A program made the translations under genes and the position numbers. Positions 7,519 to 17,399 of a DNA stretch of 64,000 bases are shown in pieces. Origin of the DNA: an uncultured Spartobacteria bacterium (GTDB taxonomy: Bacteria > Verrucomicrobiota > Verrucomicrobiia > Chthoniobacterales > Chthoniobacteraceae); assembly GCA_903929475.1 (NCBI GenBank), contig CAIYUV010000006.1, positions 1-64,000 on the forward strand, given 5' to 3'. Position 1 is the stretch's first letter, and every line of letters starts with the position of its first letter. Below the pieces are notes generated by a model, which was not told where the DNA came from, made no database searches, and saw only the letters and a program-made list of their open reading frames with translations.

Positions 7519-9698
7519 GCATTTTTCACTACATCCCGTTGCTTGGCGGAATTTTCAACTTTGCCCTGTCGCTGTTCGTTCTCGGCTGCGACCGCCGCTC
7601 GCGCGTGAATCAGGTTTTTTTCGCATGGGGCATCGGCATCACCATCTGGAATCTGGGCACCTTCGCCATGTTCCGCGTGCAGAATCATGACGACGCCCTG
7701 ATATGCGCACGACTCCTTCAATACGGCGTCATCATCATCCCTCCCACATTGCTGCATCTCAGCCTCATCCTCTCCGGACTTCGTGCCGGGCGCTGGCTCG
7801 TCTGGCTCTATGCCATGCACGCCGGCCTGCTGGTGATGAATGCCAACGGACTATTCATCAGCGGTGTGCGCAACGTGGGCTACGCCTGGTATTCCGTTGC
7901 AGGTCCCGGATTCTGGATTTACGCACTGTCGCTCAGCCAGACTTTCGCCTCCGTTTTTATTCTGTGGAATAAAAGCCGCATGCTGCCGCCGAGACTAAAG
8001 CACCGGCTCAAAGGCATCCTCATCGCGCAGGCGCTGATCGTGATTTTCGGCACCAACGACATCCTCCCCATCCTTGGCATTGATTATTACCCGATGACAT
8101 CCATCATCGTGCGCCCCTACGGCAGCCTGGCCGCCGTTGCATATGGATTGATGGTCGCCTACTCTGTTTTCCAATATCAACTCCTTGATGTGCATCTCGC
8201 GCTGGGGCAGTCGGCGGCCTACCTCGTGCGCTTCGTGTTCCTCCTGTTCATCGCGACAGTGCTCGAAGTATGCGTGGGAGCATTCGCCCCGCCCGGTGCC
8301 ATCACCACCTTCGCCCTCGTCAGCACCATCCTCGTCATCACTCTTTCCGCACTCATTGCATCGTTCCTTTTTCCAAAGCTGCTCGGCAGCTCGGCTGAAT
8401 CGCTCGAACGCAGGCTGCTCGGCGACCACTTCGAGTATCAGGACAAAATACGATCCTTCACCGAGCATCTGCGCTGGCACACGGATCTCGCCACCCTGCT
8501 CAGCGACCTGCACGCACTGCTCGTGAACACGCTCCATGTCCGGGCATACTGGATCATCCTGCTCGATGAAACCAACCGCGCCTTCACCCTCACACGCGCA
8601 CATCCCGATCAACCCCAGCGTCAGCTCCCGGAACTGCGCAGCGACTCGCCAGTCTTCAAGTTTTTCGCCGACAAGAGCCAGAGCCACCTCTCGCTGAACC
8701 CCGGCTACGAACACGACGGCGAGGGCAGTCTCGAAGCCAAAGCCCGCGAGCAACTGAGCGCCTTCGTGGGTGACATCGCATTCCCGCTCCTCGTCGAGAA
8801 ACAGCCGCACGGCCTCCTCATCCTCGGCGAAAAAACCAACGGCGCGCCGTTCACGCGCAACGACACGCAACTCCTCGTCTCCCTCACTGAAAACTTCGCC
8901 CTCATCGCGAACCAAATTTCCCTCAAAAACCAAATTCTCATCAATCAGGAACTCGATCTATTGGGCCGCATGTCGCGCGGCATGGCGCACGATTTGAACA
9001 ATCTCACCACACCCGTATGGACCCTCCTGCAGCTTTTCAGCGAAGGCTGCGCGGACGAATCAGCACGCACCGAACTCGCGCCCGTCGCCATCCGCAACAT
9101 CCAGACAATGCGCGCCTACATCAAGGAAGCGCTCTTCTTTTCCGAAAACCTTCGCCCGGACATCCAACTCGGGCGACTCGACGTGCTCATTCAAAACGTT
9201 ACGGATCTCGCCCGCGAAAATAAACGCAACGGCAAGGAAATCACCTACCGCGTGGAAACGAGCGGTGAGACGCTTGTGGAGATGGACATGGTTCTTATCC
9301 AGCGCCTCATCGCCAACATCGTCTCCAACGCCGTGGACGCTTCGCAAGACGGCGGGGAAATCCGCATCGAGCTCATCCGCCTCGTGAAAACCGACGCCGC
9401 CCGCGACTGGCTGCGCGTGCGCGTCACCGACCGCGGCACCGGCATCCGCACCGAGGACATGAACCGCATTTTTCAGCCCTACTTCACCACCAAACGCACC
9501 GGCGACGAAGGACGCGGCTTCGGACTCGGGCTCGCGATTTGCCGCAAAATCGCGTCGCTCCACGGCGGCAGCCTCACGCTCACCAGTGAGGTCGGAAAGG
9601 GCACCGTCGTGAATCTCGACTTGCCCAACCGGCAGAAGAACGCCACAAACCCCGCGTTCCAGCCGCCCGGTTCGATAGCAGCAAATACGCACGTCTAA
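7515..9698 (+). CDS. Membrane sensor histidine kinase with GAF domain
   Basis: A 727-aa kinase starting at the ATG that overlaps the previous stop (ATGA at 7515). The first ~300 residues hold eight or so hydrophobic helices, a 7TM-type sensor region. A GAF-like domain follows (about residues 325-470). The DHp helix contains MAHDLNNLTTPV with His492 as phosphoacceptor. The HATPase_c domain has the N box (IANIVSNAVDAS), DRGTGI and GRGFGLGLAI. The architecture resembles PrsK-type kinases of exopolysaccharide/PEP-CTERM systems, though I see no cognate regulator here. The next gene, another kinase, starts 3 bases later. Confidence 0.88.
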   Translation: MSIFHYIPLLGGIFNFALSLFVLGCDRRSRVNQVFFAWGIGITIWNLGTFAMFRVQNHDDALICARLLQYGVIIIPPTLLHLSLILSGLRAGRWLVWLYAMHAGLLVMNANGLFISGVRNVGYAWYSVAGPGFWIYALSLSQTFASVFILWNKSRMLPPRLKHRLKGILIAQALIVIFGTNDILPILGIDYYPMTSIIVRPYGSLAAVAYGLMVAYSVFQYQLLDVHLALGQSAAYLVRFVFLLFIATVLEVCVGAFAPPGAITTFALVSTILVITLSALIASFLFPKLLGSSAESLERRLLGDHFEYQDKIRSFTEHLRWHTDLATLLSDLHALLVNTLHVRAYWIILLDETNRAFTLTRAHPDQPQRQLPELRSDSPVFKFFADKSQSHLSLNPGYEHDGEGSLEAKAREQLSAFVGDIAFPLLVEKQPHGLLILGEKTNGAPFTRNDTQLLVSLTENFALIANQISLKNQILINQELDLLGRMSRGMAHDLNNLTTPVWTLLQLFSEGCADESARTELAPVAIRNIQTMRAYIKEALFFSENLRPDIQLGRLDVLIQNVTDLARENKRNGKEITYRVETSGETLVEMDMVLIQRLIANIVSNAVDASQDGGEIRIELIRLVKTDAARDWLRVRVTDRGTGIRTEDMNRIFQPYFTTKRTGDEGRGFGLGLAICRKIASLHGGSLTLTSEVGKGTVVNLDLPNRQKNATNPAFQPPGSIAANTHV

Positions 9699-9701
9699 CC
9701 C

Positions 9702-11709
9702 ATGCGCACACTCCTCATCATCACTCGCCAGCCGCCATTCACAGCGGCCGTCGAAGCTGCGCTGGATGCAGGACACTACCGCCTCATCGGAAAAGAAGAC
9801 GCAGGCAGCGCAGGCGTGCTGCTTTCTCGTGGTGCGATAGACGCCATCATTCTCGATCTCGATTTCACAGATGCACTCGCCATCCGCACCATCGAGGAAG
9901 TGCGTGCGCTCGCCCCCGGCCTTCCGCTCATCGTCTTTGCACCGCAGGGCCGCAGGACGTGGGAGGAGGAGGCCTACATCCTCGGCGTCACGCACGTCAT
10001 CGAAAAACCCGTGCGTGGAAAACTCCTCAGCACACTCATGGAGCGCGCCTTCCTCGATAAAGATGCCCAGCTTCCCGCGCTCGTCCCGCAGCAGGCACCC
10101 TCCCTCCCTGTTCTCACCACGCTCCCCCAAAGCCGTGGGCTCGAAACGCTCCGCCGATTCTCCTCGCTGCTAGTCCACAGCCTCGATGCGCGCGAACTTC
10201 TCCGCGCCGCACTCCAGCAACTTCGCGAAGCACTCGGCATCAATCGCGCAGCCGTCTTCCTCCGCAAACCCAGCGCGCTCACCACGGACGGCACGCCGTC
10301 CTCCGACGACCACTGGCTGCGCCCCGCCTACACCATCGGCCATGAGCCGGGACTGATTCAGGAATTCCCGCTCAGCCTCGCCAACGGCATCGGCAACTAC
10401 CTGCACAAGCATGCGCGCATCCTCCGCGCAGACGCACCCGAGGCCCGCGCCTCGCGCGAAATCACCAAGGAATTCACCACCCTCGGCAGCATCATCGCGC
10501 TCCCCATTCATGATCGTGAAATGCTGCTCGGCGTCCTAGTCATTGATGAGCGCATCACCGGCGGCGGTTTCGGCGATGAGGAACTTACGCAGCTTTTTCA
10601 CTGGCTCGAAGAACTCGGCATCGCACTGCGCAATTGCTGGCGCCACGAGCAACTCCACGACACGCACGGCCTCATTGATGACATCCTCGCAGGCCTCGGC
10701 GGCGGCTGTATCGTCGTTGGTTCAAACTGCGGCGTCCTCCACGCAAACGAAGCTGCCATGCGTCTGATTTCTCCCGGCCACACACGACGTCTCGACTTCG
10801 CCGACATCCCGCAGGCGCTCGGCAGCCTCATCTTCCTCGTCATTCAAAAAGGCGAGGCCGTCACCCCCATTCAAATGGGTGCCGCCTGCGCACGCGGGCA
10901 TTTCCTGCCGCGTCAGCATCCAGCCGTTCTGCGTCGGCAAGGACAACCGCCCCAACGCCGCGCTCCTCGTTCTCGACGACATCACCGAGCACGAGCGTGC
11001 CGTCCAACTTGAAATTGAAACCAGCAAGCTGCGTCTCGTCCGCCAGATGGCATGGCACCTCGCGCACGAAATCGGAAACGCCGTCACACCGATCAGCACG
11101 ATGCAGCAGCTTCTCGAGATCCAGGGCGACGACGCCGACGCCCGTCAGGAAATGAGCGAAGTCCTCGCGAGCAGCGTCCGACGCATCACACGCCTGACGC
11201 AGCAGATGAATTTCCTCAGCCGTGACTGGGATGGCAAAAGCGGAGAGACCGCTTCCATCTCGGACATTCTCGAAAAGGCATATCAGGACGCGAACACCTT
11301 CCACCCCGGCAAACACAAACCCGTCCTGCATCTCGACAAGACAAGTCCGTGGAAAATCAGCGGCGACACCAAGGCGCTCCGCCACGCTTTCTCCGAGCTG
11401 ATCCTCAACGCCATACAAGCCAACCCGGAAAATCCCAGCGTCACCCTGCGCGTCGCGGACATCAGCACCGAGGGCCATCAGCGTCTCACCGTCGAAGTTC
11501 AGGACGCAGGCCCAGGCTTTCCCCACGAAGTTGCGGAAAAAATCGGTGAGCCATTTCAAAGCACACGCAGCGTCGGCCTCGGCCTCGGCCTCACCGTCAC
11601 GCGCAAGATCATCGAGAATCACAGCGGCCAGTTGGACATCCCGCATTCGGATCGCGGCCCCGGCATTATTCGAGTAACACTCCCTTTCACAAATCCTGCA
11701 AACAACTAG
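9702..11709 (+). pseudogene. Cytoplasmic hybrid-type sensor kinase, frameshifted in a C5 run
   Basis: Two frames, 9702-11012 and 10879-11709, form one 668-aa kinase if one C is removed from the five-C run at 10864-10868. Domains in order are an N-terminal receiver-like module (about 1-120; Asp in AIILDLDF and Lys in IEKPV kept, N-terminal acidic pair replaced), GAF (about 160-300), PAS (about 320-410), a DHp helix with AHEIGNAVTPI (His455 by composite numbering) and HATPase_c (SELILNAIQAN, DAGPGF, GLGLGLTV). No membrane segment is visible. It follows the membrane kinase by 3 bases, so they likely act together. The frameshift may be real, or a homopolymer sequencing error. Confidence 0.8.
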
Positions 11710-11748
11710 CCGGTTGCGTGCGTGCAGACGGCCAGCTATCGCTGCGGA

Positions 11749-12729
11749 GTGAAATATTTTCCAAACAGTTTTGTTTTCATCGCCATGCTGGGGATGTCTG
11801 TTTTCGCATCAGAGCCAGCGCCACCTGCGGGGATGACATGGATCAAGGGCGGGACTTTCACGATGGGAAGCGAAGACGGAGCGACGGACGAAAAGCCTCT
11901 GCATGAAGTCACTGTGAAATCGTTTTTCATGGATAAAACCGAGGTGACCAACGAGCAATTCTCGGAATTTGTGAAAGCCACCAAATACGTGACGGTGGCG
12001 GAGCGACCGCTGACGGCGAAGGATCTGCCGGGACTGCTGCCGGAGTTCGAGGGCAAGTCGGTGTCACTTTGCTACCGCCCGCCAAAAGGTGCGGTGGATC
12101 TCCGCGATGCGATGCAATGGTGGGCGCCGGTCATCGGTGCAAACTGGCGTCATCCCGACGGCCCGGAGACCGATATCGTCGGAAAAGAAAAACATCCCGT
12201 GGTGCATGTTTGCTGGGACGATGCGCAGGCTTATTGCAAGTGGGCGGGCAAGCGTCTGCCCACCGAGGCGGAATGGGAATTTGCAGCGCGCGGTGGATTG
12301 GAAAAAGCACGCTACGTCTGGGGTAATGAATTTTCGCCGAACGGAAAGTGGATGGCGAATACATGGCAGGGAAAATTTCCCAACGAAAACACCGGCGAGG
12401 ACGGCTTCAAGGGCCTCGCGCCCGTCGGCAGTTTTCCAGCAAATGGCTACGGTCTCTTCGATATGGCGGGCAACGTCTGGGAGTGGTGCGCCGACTGGTA
12501 TCTGCCGGATTACTACGCAAAGTCGCCGAAGGAAAATCCACCCGGCCCGACGACGAGCTTCGATCCCGACGAACCCGGCGTGATGAAACGCTCGACGCGC
12601 GGCGGCTCGTGGATGTGCAGCGATTCCTACTGCCTCGGCTATCGCCCGAGCGCACGGATGAAAACTTCGCCCGACACCGGCCTCGCGAACACCGGCTTTC
12701 GCTGCGTGAAGGACGTGGAGACGAAATAG
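11749..12729 (+). CDS. Exported FGE/SUMF1-family protein with the catalytic cysteine pair
   Basis: A 326-aa protein when started at GTG 11749, which gives a clean signal peptide (VKYFPNSFVFIAMLGMSVFA); the upstream GTG at 11722 would add nine residues. The FGE-sulfatase fold covers residues ~27-326: GGTFTMGS, the DKTEVTNEQF motif, VHVCWDDAQAYCKWAGKR and LPTEAEWEFAARGG, then NVWEWCADW. The C-terminal RGGSWMCSDSYC keeps the two cysteines (290 and 295) used by formylglycine-generating enzymes to oxidise sulfatase cysteines. The GFRC ending is typical. No sulfatase gene is in the window. The next paralogue starts 4 bases after its stop. Confidence 0.85.
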   Translation: MKYFPNSFVFIAMLGMSVFASEPAPPAGMTWIKGGTFTMGSEDGATDEKPLHEVTVKSFFMDKTEVTNEQFSEFVKATKYVTVAERPLTAKDLPGLLPEFEGKSVSLCYRPPKGAVDLRDAMQWWAPVIGANWRHPDGPETDIVGKEKHPVVHVCWDDAQAYCKWAGKRLPTEAEWEFAARGGLEKARYVWGNEFSPNGKWMANTWQGKFPNENTGEDGFKGLAPVGSFPANGYGLFDMAGNVWEWCADWYLPDYYAKSPKENPPGPTTSFDPDEPGVMKRSTRGGSWMCSDSYCLGYRPSARMKTSPDTGLANTGFRCVKDVETK

Positions 12730-12732
12730 GCG

Positions 12733-13785
12733 ATGGCTGACGACACCATCAACATCGCCCGCCGAACCGCGCTCATTTTTGCCGGCGTCATCCTCGCTTT
12801 CCTCGGCGCGACGCTCGCATGGCTTTATCCCGAAATGAAACGCGTCGTGCGCGAACGCAGGCAGCGGGAGGCGGAAAATGCAGGCGGCACGGAGATGGTG
12901 CCCGTGCCCGGAAGTTCCTTCACGATGGGCGCAAACGACGGCGCGCCCGAGGAAAGACCGCTGCACGATGTGCGTGTGAATGCATTCCTGATGGATAAGA
13001 CCGAGGTGACGAACGCACAGTTCGCGCAATTTGTCGCAGCCACAAACTATGTGACGACAGCCGAGCGCCCGCCCGCCGGCGCGGACAAACTTCCAGCGGA
13101 ACAACGTGTCGCAGGCTCGTGGTGCTTTCGTTTTTCTCCGGATGCAAAATCAAATGCGCGCCGCCCGTGGGCGCACTGGGTGCCCGGCGCAAACTGGCGC
13201 CAGCCGGACGGCCCTGCATCGAACATCGGGGGCCGCGAAAAATTTCCCGTCGTCCATGTGAGCTGGGACGATGCGGTGGAGTTTGCAAAATGGGCGGACA
13301 AGCGTCTTCCGACCGAGGCCGAGTGGGAGTGCGCGGCACGCGGAGCGGTGGTGCTCGCTCACTATCCATGGGGCATGGAAGCCTGCCCCGATGGACACTG
13401 GCGCGCGAATGTGTGGCAGGGAAATTTTCCATCGAAGGATGACGCACTGGACGGCTTCGCGGGACTGGCCCCAGTGGGCAGCTACGCACTGAACAATTTC
13501 GGAATCGCCGATCTCGCGGGCAACGCAGCGGAGTGGTGCGCCGATTGGTTTGCTGCCGATTACTACGCCGAGTTGCGCCCGAATCCCGACAGGGCCGCGC
13601 ACAAAAATCCGCAAGGTCCCGATGTGAGCAACGACCCGACGGAGCACGGCGTGTGGAAGCGCGTGGTGCGCGGCGGCTCATGGATCAGCACGAATGCTGA
13701 ATTTCGCGTATCAGCACGTGGACGCGAGGAGCCGAATTTTTCCGCCGCATGGATTGGGTTTCGCTGCGTGAAGGACCAAAAATGA
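12733..13785 (+). CDS. Membrane-anchored FGE/SUMF1-family paralogue lacking catalytic cysteines
   Basis: A 350-aa protein with one N-terminal transmembrane helix (about residues 11-32) and an FGE-sulfatase domain that closely parallels the preceding gene: SSFTMGANDG, DKTEVTNAQF, VHVSWDDAVEFAKWADKR, LPTEAEWECAARG, NAAEWCADW. At the catalytic site the sequence reads RGGSWISTNAEF: the two FGE cysteines are replaced by Ser319 and Phe324. Such paralogues are expected to be non-oxidising, perhaps binding or scaffold proteins. Tandem arrangement suggests duplication. The stop overlaps the next start (ATGA). Confidence 0.85.
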   Translation: MADDTINIARRTALIFAGVILAFLGATLAWLYPEMKRVVRERRQREAENAGGTEMVPVPGSSFTMGANDGAPEERPLHDVRVNAFLMDKTEVTNAQFAQFVAATNYVTTAERPPAGADKLPAEQRVAGSWCFRFSPDAKSNARRPWAHWVPGANWRQPDGPASNIGGREKFPVVHVSWDDAVEFAKWADKRLPTEAEWECAARGAVVLAHYPWGMEACPDGHWRANVWQGNFPSKDDALDGFAGLAPVGSYALNNFGIADLAGNAAEWCADWFAADYYAELRPNPDRAAHKNPQGPDVSNDPTEHGVWKRVVRGGSWISTNAEFRVSARGREEPNFSAAWIGFRCVKDQK

Positions 13786-15491
13786 GCCCGATGCCGCCTA
13801 TCCTAGGACGCTGGCTACCGCGGTTCGGCCTGCTCGCGCTGCTTGTGCTCACTTTCGCCGCACGCTGCTACAACGTGGCTGACGTTTTTCACTCGGATGG
13901 GCGCATCTATTTTCTCGAAGGTGACTGCTACTCGCGCATGACACGAGTGAAGATGGTTTGCGAAGGACAGTTGGTGATCCGCCATCACGATTTCGAAAAC
14001 TGGCCGCAGGGCATCACGTCGCACACGACCGCGCCATTCGACTGGCTGATCGCCGGGCTGAAATATGTCACTGATTTCGGACTGCGAATTGTTGACTCAA
14101 AGGGCGAAAGCCGGATGCACGGACAGTCGCTCGATCTCGCTGGCGCGCTGGTTTCGCCGCTGCTCGGCGTCGCAACCGCGCTGTGGCTCTGGTGCTGGGC
14201 GGGATGGATGCGGCTGCCGTTTCGCACGCTGATGATGCTGCTCTTTGCATTGAGCCCTATTCTCGTGCAAGGCACGCAACTCGGCCGCCCGGATCATCAG
14301 TCGCTCCTCATTTTCCTGCTCGCGGTGGCAGTGAGCGCGGAACTGGCGCTTGCTGATACTGGGACACCAGCGCGACTCGCAAAACGCTGGGCCATTCTCG
14401 CGGGCGTGACGTGGGGCATTGCACTATGGGTTTCGTTCTTTGAGCCGTCGGTCTTTTTCGCGGGCGCAGTGGGGCATCACCTTTTGTTCAATCGCACCGC
14501 ACTTCGTGCGCGGGCCGTGCGGGGGAGATGGATTGCACTCGGCGCAGTGCTCCTGCTCGCGCAGTTCGTGGACGGCTTCCGCCTGTCGCTGCCGGGCGCA
14601 CATTTCGCCGCATGGAGCCGGACAATCAGCGAGCTGGCGACCCTTGATTTGCGCGGCGAACGTGTATGGCATTGGTTCGGTGCGCTGTGGCTCTTCGCGC
14701 CCTTCGCACTTTGGTTTGCGGCGCGGATGGACGCACGCTCCAAAGGTCTTTGGCTGCTAGTGCTGGTGATGTTCGGCCTCACCGTTTGGGAAGTGCGCTG
14801 GAGTTTTTATTGCGCGCTCGCACTTACTGTTTCGTTGCCATGGCAGCTTGCCGCATTGCGAATCCGCTGGGCGGGATGGACGGCCGGAGTCGTGGTAATG
14901 CTGCCGTTTCTTTTTGCATGGTCCAGGATGCTGCACCCAGACGGGGAGGAACGCGAAAGGCGTGAGTTATCCCGTTCCGTGCAGGACGAATGGCGCAGGG
15001 CTGCGGGCTTCATGCAGGAGCCGGGCGCCTTCCTCGCACCATGGTGGGTGTCGCCGCAAATCGCATATTGGTCTGGCCAGCCAGGCGTAGCCGGCACGAG
15101 CCACGAAAGCCTCGATGGCATCTACGATAGCGCTAGATTTTTTCTGACGGACAAACCCGCCGAGGCCGCAGCCATCCTGCGCGAAAGACGCGTGCGCTAC
15201 GTGCTGATCGATGACACCGCGCACGCGAACAGGGACTACTTCGCAGAACTGCTCATGGTGAGCAACTCTGCGAAAATTCTCGAACGCACCGCGCCGCCGG
15301 AGCCAATGGCAAAGGTGCTCGCCGAAAGCCCGCGCCTCGCTCCGCCATTTCTGCGCTATGTCACACCGGCGGAACGCGGGCTGGTTCACACGATGGGACG
15401 CTTGAAGGACGGGAAGTTCGAGGAGACCAGCGTGCAACTTTTCGAACCGCAGTATCATCAAATCTATCTCGTGCTCCCCGACAAACTATGA
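13782..15491 (+). CDS. STT3-like GT-C membrane glycosyltransferase
   Basis: A 569-aa integral membrane protein with about ten hydrophobic helices, started at the ATG overlapping the previous stop. The first periplasmic loop has an acidic site (YFLEGDCYSRMTRVKM) and NWPQGITSHTTAPFDW, as expected of STT3/PglB-type oligosaccharyltransferases, which transfer lipid-linked glycans to proteins. In the C-terminal periplasmic domain, the position of the canonical WWDYG motif reads PWWVSPQIAYWSGQPG (W421-W422), so the Asp is absent. An alternative is another GT-C enzyme using a polyprenyl-phosphate sugar. Its stop overlaps the FAD oxidoreductase start. Confidence 0.65.
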   Translation: MSPMPPILGRWLPRFGLLALLVLTFAARCYNVADVFHSDGRIYFLEGDCYSRMTRVKMVCEGQLVIRHHDFENWPQGITSHTTAPFDWLIAGLKYVTDFGLRIVDSKGESRMHGQSLDLAGALVSPLLGVATALWLWCWAGWMRLPFRTLMMLLFALSPILVQGTQLGRPDHQSLLIFLLAVAVSAELALADTGTPARLAKRWAILAGVTWGIALWVSFFEPSVFFAGAVGHHLLFNRTALRARAVRGRWIALGAVLLLAQFVDGFRLSLPGAHFAAWSRTISELATLDLRGERVWHWFGALWLFAPFALWFAARMDARSKGLWLLVLVMFGLTVWEVRWSFYCALALTVSLPWQLAALRIRWAGWTAGVVVMLPFLFAWSRMLHPDGEERERRELSRSVQDEWRRAAGFMQEPGAFLAPWWVSPQIAYWSGQPGVAGTSHESLDGIYDSARFFLTDKPAEAAAILRERRVRYVLIDDTAHANRDYFAELLMVSNSAKILERTAPPEPMAKVLAESPRLAPPFLRYVTPAERGLVHTMGRLKDGKFEETSVQLFEPQYHQIYLVLPDKL

Positions 15492-16879
15492 CCTTCGATT
15501 TCATCATCATCGGCGGCGGCAGCGCAGGCTACGCCGCCGCGCGCACGGCGATTTCACTCGGTTTAAAAACGTGCGTCGTGGACGGCGCGGAAGAACTCGG
15601 CGGGCTGTGCATCCTGCGCGGCTGCATGCCGAGCAAGACGCTGCTCGCCACTGCCAGCCGCGCCGTGTCGGTGCGTCGTGCTGCGGAATTCGGACTGCGC
15701 GCTGGTGTATTGGAAGTGCGCGGTGACGAAATTCTCGCACGGAAACGTCGGCTGATTGGCGAGTTCGCAGACTACCGCCGCGGGCAACTGGAACGCGGCG
15801 ATTTCGAACTCGTCCGTGGTTTCGCTCACTTCGTGGATTCCCAAACGATAGATGTCGCACTGCGCAGCGGCGGTGTGCAGCGCATCACGGGCCGCGCTTT
15901 TTTGCTGGCGACGGGATCGGTTGTTGGCGACGTGCCCCTTCCATCGCTGAAGGACGTGGGTTACTGGACCACCGACGACGTGCTCGAAAGCGCGCACGTG
16001 CCGCAATCGCTCGTCATCCTCGGTGGCGGCGCGACAGCGGTGGAGTTTGCCACTTACTACTCCGGACTCGGACGCGACGTGGCCATCATCCAGCGCAGCG
16101 AACAACTCCTGAAAGGAACTGACGCCGACGTTGCCGATGCGCTCACGCACGGACTACGCGAAAGAGGCGTGAAAGTTTTCACCGGGACAAAATTACTTCG
16201 CGCAGAAAAAGCTGGAGAGAAGAAGCGCATCGTCTTCGAGCACGAAGGCAGCAATGCGACGGTCGAGGCGGAGCAAATCATCCATGCCCTCGGTCGCACA
16301 CCGATGGTGAATGGACTCGGCCTGGACGCCGCCGGAATCGAACTGACAAAAGGCCGCCCGACGATGCGACCCACGCAGCAGACTTCGCAGTCGCACATTT
16401 TCGCAGCGGGCGATGTGTCCGGGCCGTTCGAGATCGTCCACATCGCGATTCAGCAGGGCGAGATCGCCGTGCGCAACGCCGCCCGCTTGCTCGCACAGAA
16501 AGGCGAGATGGAGGAAACGGACTACCGCCTCAAACTCTCGGTGATTTTTTCCGATCCCGAAGTCGCCGAGTGCGGCGCGAGCGAACAGGACCTGCGGACA
16601 GACAGCACCGCGTTTCGCGTGGCAAAGTATCCTTTCAATGATCACGGCAAATCCATGTGCATGGGCGAGACGGACGGCTTTGTGAAATTGATCGCCGCAG
16701 AGCATGGCGGCGAAATCCTCGGTGGCGCAGTCGTCGGCCCCCACGCTGCGGAACTCATCCACGAAATCGTCGTGGCCATGCGCTTCAGGGCAACAGCGCG
16801 CCAGCTTGCAGAGACGCCGCACTATCATCCCACATTGAGCGAAATCTGGACGTATCCCGCGGAGGAACTGGCCGGGTAG
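15488..16879 (+). CDS. FAD-dependent pyridine nucleotide-disulfide oxidoreductase
   Basis: A 463-aa flavoprotein of the dihydrolipoamide dehydrogenase/mercuric reductase class. The FAD-binding motif is DFIIIGGGSAGYAAA at the N-terminus. The redox site GLCILRGCMPSKTL supplies the CxxxxC disulfide. A second Rossmann fold (SLVILGGGATAVEFA, about residues 177-191) binds NAD(P)H, and the ATG box IFAAGDVSG is present. The dimerisation domain has the HYHPTLSEIW ending; the catalytic His-Glu pair is replaced in part (PHYHPTLSE). The acceptor cannot be fixed: it is not next to E2 or E3 genes, so it may be a soluble transhydrogenase-like or disulfide-reducing enzyme. It closes the long operon begun at nrdR. 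Confidence 0.88.
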   Translation: MTFDFIIIGGGSAGYAAARTAISLGLKTCVVDGAEELGGLCILRGCMPSKTLLATASRAVSVRRAAEFGLRAGVLEVRGDEILARKRRLIGEFADYRRGQLERGDFELVRGFAHFVDSQTIDVALRSGGVQRITGRAFLLATGSVVGDVPLPSLKDVGYWTTDDVLESAHVPQSLVILGGGATAVEFATYYSGLGRDVAIIQRSEQLLKGTDADVADALTHGLRERGVKVFTGTKLLRAEKAGEKKRIVFEHEGSNATVEAEQIIHALGRTPMVNGLGLDAAGIELTKGRPTMRPTQQTSQSHIFAAGDVSGPFEIVHIAIQQGEIAVRNAARLLAQKGEMEETDYRLKLSVIFSDPEVAECGASEQDLRTDSTAFRVAKYPFNDHGKSMCMGETDGFVKLIAAEHGGEILGGAVVGPHAAELIHEIVVAMRFRATARQLAETPHYHPTLSEIWTYPAEELAG

Positions 16880-16997
16880 CAGGATTATTTCGTTTCCCCC
16901 GCCCAAGGCGTTGACACACAACGGCGCGAATCCATACTTCCGCTCGTCGTCGGCGCGTGCCGGCACAAAAATTCAACCTCAACCAACACAAGCATCC

Positions 16998-17399
16998 ATG
17001 CCCGAAATCACCAACACCAAGAACATCCTCAGCAGCGACGTCGAAATCAAAGGCTCAATCAAATTCCAGAATGAGCTGACAGTTGACGGAAAAATCGAGG
17101 GCGAAATCACTTCCTCCGGCACGCTCACCGTCGGCGAGAACTCCGAAATCAAAGGCGAGATCAAAACCAAATCCGTCACCGTGCTCGGCAAGGTTCATGG
17201 AAACATCACAGTCGAGGAACGCTGCGAGTTGAAGTCGCACGCCGTCCTTTACGGAGATCTGAAAGCAACGCGCCTTGTCATCGAAGAAGGCGCGACTTTT
17301 GTCGGAAAATCCGAAGTGACCCCGAACAAAGTCGCGATGCGCCAGCCCGAAATCCTTCGCGCTCCTGACCGCACCGGCACCGGCGGCGCGCAGCGGTAG
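16998..17399 (+). CDS. Bactofilin (polymer-forming cytoskeletal protein)
   Basis: A 133-aa bactofilin core. The domain is built from repeated short strands with the family pattern, as in SDVEIKGSIKF, LTVDGKIEGEI, LTVGENSEIKGEI and VTVLGKVHGNI, a right-handed beta-helix. Flanking tails are short and polar, and there is no membrane segment. Bactofilins assemble into filaments that localise enzymes and shape cells. The frame opens at 16911, but the protein begins at ATG 16998, where the core starts. The following gene is a second bactofilin with zinc ribbons, so the two could co-polymerise. Confidence 0.92.
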   Translation: MPEITNTKNILSSDVEIKGSIKFQNELTVDGKIEGEITSSGTLTVGENSEIKGEIKTKSVTVLGKVHGNITVEERCELKSHAVLYGDLKATRLVIEEGATFVGKSEVTPNKVAMRQPEILRAPDRTGTGGAQR

